From positions 497,698-561,697 of the forward strand of contig CAUYUJ010003058.1 of the NCBI GenBank assembly GCA_963575745.1: a DNA stretch of 64,000 bases, read 5' to 3'. The translations under genes and the position numbers were made by a program. Source of the DNA: Prorocentrum cordatum (lineage: Eukaryota > Sar > Dinophyceae > Prorocentrales > Prorocentraceae). The notes beneath the pieces were generated by a model, which saw nothing but the letters and a program-made list of their open reading frames with translations, was not told where the DNA came from and did not search any database. Positions 62,011-64,000 of the stretch are shown here, in pieces (position 1 is the first letter of the stretch; every line of letters starts with the position of its first letter).

Positions 62011-62060
62011 GATAATGGAAAGAACGTGTTCTACCGCTGCTGGCGGAAAAAACGGGGGGG

Positions 62061-62184
62061 GTCACTACCGGTTCGAACCCCTCCCCCCCCCCCCCTCCGG
62101 AAAAGGGGGGGTCACTACCGGTTCGAACCCCTCCCCCCCCCCCCAGTTCATCATGAAAAGGGGGGGGGGTCACTACCGGTTCGA
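62061..62184 (+). repeat. Three direct copies of GTCACTACCGGTTCGA, each between G and C runs
   Basis: Copies begin at 62061, 62111 and 62169 and are preceded by G7-9 and followed by ACCC(C/T)CCCC runs. An inverted copy lies at 62857-62872. The TTCGA core resembles a tRNA T-loop but no tRNA folds around it. Confidence 0.85.
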
Positions 62185-62209
62185 ACCCCCCCCCCCCCCT
62201 CGAAAACCG

Positions 62210-62820
62210 AGTGGGGGTGCGGACAGTGGTGGGGACGGTGTTGGTGGGGACAGTGGTGAGGGGACAGCGGGACAGTGGTGGGGACAGTGGGGACAGTGGG
62301 ACAGTGGGGGACGGTAGTGGTGGGGACAGTGGTGGGGACAATGGTGGGCACAGGGGGGACAGTGGACAGTGGTGGGGACGGTGGCGGTGGGGACAGTGGT
62401 GTGGGGACAGTGGGAATGAGGTGGAAACAGTGGGACAGTGGAGGGTACAATGGTGGTGGGGACAGTGGTAAAGGCGGTGGCGAGGACGGCGGTGGGACAT
62501 TGGGACAGAGGTACAGTGGGGACAGTGGTGGGGACAGTGGGGACAGTGGTGGGAACAGTTGGATTTTCAGTGGGACAGCGGAGGAGTCAGTGGGACAGTG
62601 GGGACAGTGGGGATAGGCAGTGGTTGGGTCCGTGGAGACAGTGGGGAGAGTGGAACCGTGGTGGGAACAGTGGTGGGAACAGTGGGGACAGTGCGACAGT
62701 GGTGGGAGCACTGGTGGGGACAATAGGGACGGTAGTGGAACCAGTAGGGACAGTGGTGGTGAGGACAGTGGTGCTGGGAACAACAGTGGGGGATGTGATG
62801 CGAGCGGTGGTAGGGACCGG
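62210..62820 (+). repeat. Minisatellite, 9- to 12-bp units around GGGGACAGTGG
   Basis: GGGGACAGTGGT and shorter GGGACAGTG units recur over about 600 bp with growing divergence after 62600. Frames through it are G/S/D-rich and not genes. Confidence 0.9.
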
Positions 62821-62852
62821 GAGTCGTTTGCTGGCGGTGCGTGGGGGGGGGG

Positions 62853-62876
62853 GGGGTCGAACCGGTAGTGACCCCC
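62853..62876 (-). repeat. Inverted copy of the GTCACTACCGGTTCGA motif
   Basis: The plus strand reads TCGAACCGGTAGTGAC between G and C runs. With the three direct copies at 62061-62184 it brackets the 12-bp satellite. A CTCCGGTTTTCGGAG palindrome follows immediately. Confidence 0.8.
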
Positions 62877-63450
62877 CTCCGGTTTTCGGAGGCCGGGCTG
62901 TTCTGGGAGTCCCCTCGGCCGCACAGGCCGTATCAAAGTTGCATTTTGGACGGTAAAAAAATCGTTCGACCTCTTGGGAGCGTTGCTGTTGTTCACATAT
63001 ACTTGTGAATCTGTGCTTATACTTCCAATAAGTATACAAGAGGAAGTGTACATGTGGAATGCAATAGGAATTCCTTCCCCCCTCCACCCACCCCCATCCA
63101 CCCACGCCATCCCTTCCCCACCTCCCTCCCTCCTTCTGCCATACGCATCCAATAATAATACTATAGAAATGCAATGTGAATTCCCCGCACCCTCCCCCTC
63201 TCCCCCTCTCCCCCAATAGGAACGCAATAAGAACACACAAATAATTCCTCCAATCCTCTGCCCCTGCTCCAATCGAGCCCTATGTGGTCCTATTGCAGGA
63301 GGAAGGAGGGGGAAGAGGGTGGAGGTTGTATCTCCGCCCCCTCGAACGTGCGATTTTGCAACTATCCGATGCGAATTCCTCAATACCTCCTTCCCCCCCT
63401 CATCTTATAAGAACACACATTCCTATTGTGTCTCCGACTGTATTCCTCTT

Positions 63451-63507
63451 GGAGGAGGAGGAGGAGGAAGAGGAGGAGGAGGAGGAGGAGGAGGAGGAGG
63501 AGGAGGT
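63451..63507 (+). repeat. (GGA)n microsatellite
   Basis: GGAGGA triplets with one GAA interruption, about 57 bp. Confidence 0.95.
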
Positions 63508-63558
63508 GTTAACATGCAAGCGTGCGTGTGACAGGGGAGGAATAGCAACCCCGCTGCC

Positions 63559-63569
63559 TTTGGCTCAAG
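63559..63569 (+). other. Possible leader remnant, last 11 bases only
   Basis: TTTGGCTCAAG equals the last 11 leader bases; the preceding CCCGCTGCC is only loosely like CCGTAGCCAT. It lies 133 bp before the ATG at 63703, the spacing seen at other relics, but an 11-base match alone is weak. Confidence 0.3.
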
Positions 63570-63702
63570 TGTTTAACGGTCGAAGCTACATAGACCTGCT
63601 TTGCCGTTCGGGAGTATAAAGGTGACCTATCGTTATCATTATCGCCAGGCTCCCGCGCAGAACCCTCCTCGGGGTTTTGCATGGTAGCGGAGCGCGGTTG
63701 CC

Positions 63703-64000
63703 ATGGCAGCGGCAGCGGCAGCTGCGGCCAGACCTGGACAGGGCGACCCGCCAGTTAATCTCAATGTGCCGGCAGACAGAGATGCATGGGTCAACATGGA
63801 CCCGAATCGCTTCAACGACCTGTGCGAGCAAGCATACCTGAACGGAGACTTCAGTTACGTTCAGACGGCGCTACTCGCGAACCATTCCGGACTCGCAACG
63901 TTCATTAACGAGCGAGTGACACAGGATCGAAGGGAGGTGTCGAACGCCGAAGCGTTCCAAATGTTACAGAGTGCCCACAAGACCAACAGCATGTTGTTAG
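63703..64000 (+). CDS. N-terminal part of an unrecognised protein, cut by the window end
   Basis: ATG 63703 in a CCATGG context opens a frame of 99 codons with no stop before the window ends. It begins with an alanine run, then PPVNLNVPADRDAW, MDPNRFNDLCEQAYLNG and LANHSGLATFINERVTQD. Composition is that of an ordinary soluble protein with mixed codon use, unlike the repeats around it. No family is recognised; a retroelement Gag or a host protein are both possible. Confidence 0.6.
   Translation, partial: MAAAAAAAARPGQGDPPVNLNVPADRDAWVNMDPNRFNDLCEQAYLNGDFSYVQTALLANHSGLATFINERVTQDRREVSNAEAFQMLQSAHKTNSMLL

Noticed and set aside
62061-62090. tRNA T-arm suggested by GGTTCGAACCC
   Set aside because: The sequence is a short repeat between homopolymers; no cloverleaf can be drawn.

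Overview
The window looks like nuclear DNA of a dinoflagellate. Four or more short sites match the 22-nt dinoflagellate trans-splicing leader (DinoSL), two of them exactly. The DNA is GC-rich and packed with microsatellites. It is dominated by retroelement families with weakly conserved, frame-broken ORFs, and the one clearly intact host-type gene has no intron. I cannot name the genus from sequence alone.

Layout. 1-5.9 kb: an endonuclease fragment of a non-LTR element and low-complexity DNA. 5.9-8.9 kb: a minisatellite of about 78-79 bp running into a decayed PIF1-type helicase gene. 9-16.2 kb: simple repeats and one decayed tandem-repeat protein. 16.2-29.9 kb: three non-LTR (LINE-like) copies called here A (ORF1 and endonuclease only), B (complete order but heavily decayed) and C (RT, RNase H and tail), followed by a tandem array of about 200 bp units. 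31.6-33.2 kb: microsatellites. 33.3-35.6 kb: an intact 760-codon NSUN2/Trm4-type RNA cytosine-C5 methyltransferase gene with a degenerate leader relic just upstream. 36.9-37.8 kb: an exact leader relic in a hairpin ahead of a signal-peptide-like ORF.

38,009-46,042 is the best object in the window: an apparently young DIRS-group (tyrosine-recombinase) retrotransposon with Gag, a methyltransferase-like region, RT-RNase H and a tyrosine recombinase. It is bounded by perfect split direct repeats in the order A1 ... B1-A2-B2. It interrupts a minus-strand reading frame that would be continuous again if the element were removed.

46-52 kb: diverged dispersed repeats, a 12-bp minisatellite and Ty1/copia RT remnants. 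52.1-58.6 kb: LINE copy D, whose 5' end is a doubled leader relic. 58.6-64 kb: triplet repeats, a minus-strand leader-tagged retroposed sequence, a 12-bp satellite flanked by short inverted copies of one motif, and the start of a new plus-strand ORF cut by the window end.

Common thread: transcripts of both host genes and retroelements appear to have been trans-spliced, reverse-transcribed and put back into the genome. Leader relics mark the 5' ends of those units, usually 40-140 bp before an ATG, and at several loci a microsatellite touches the leader's first base. Most retroelement ORFs are broken. Only the methyltransferase gene, the DIRS ORFs and the final partial ORF look intact. All calls were made by eye from motifs; no database search was run.
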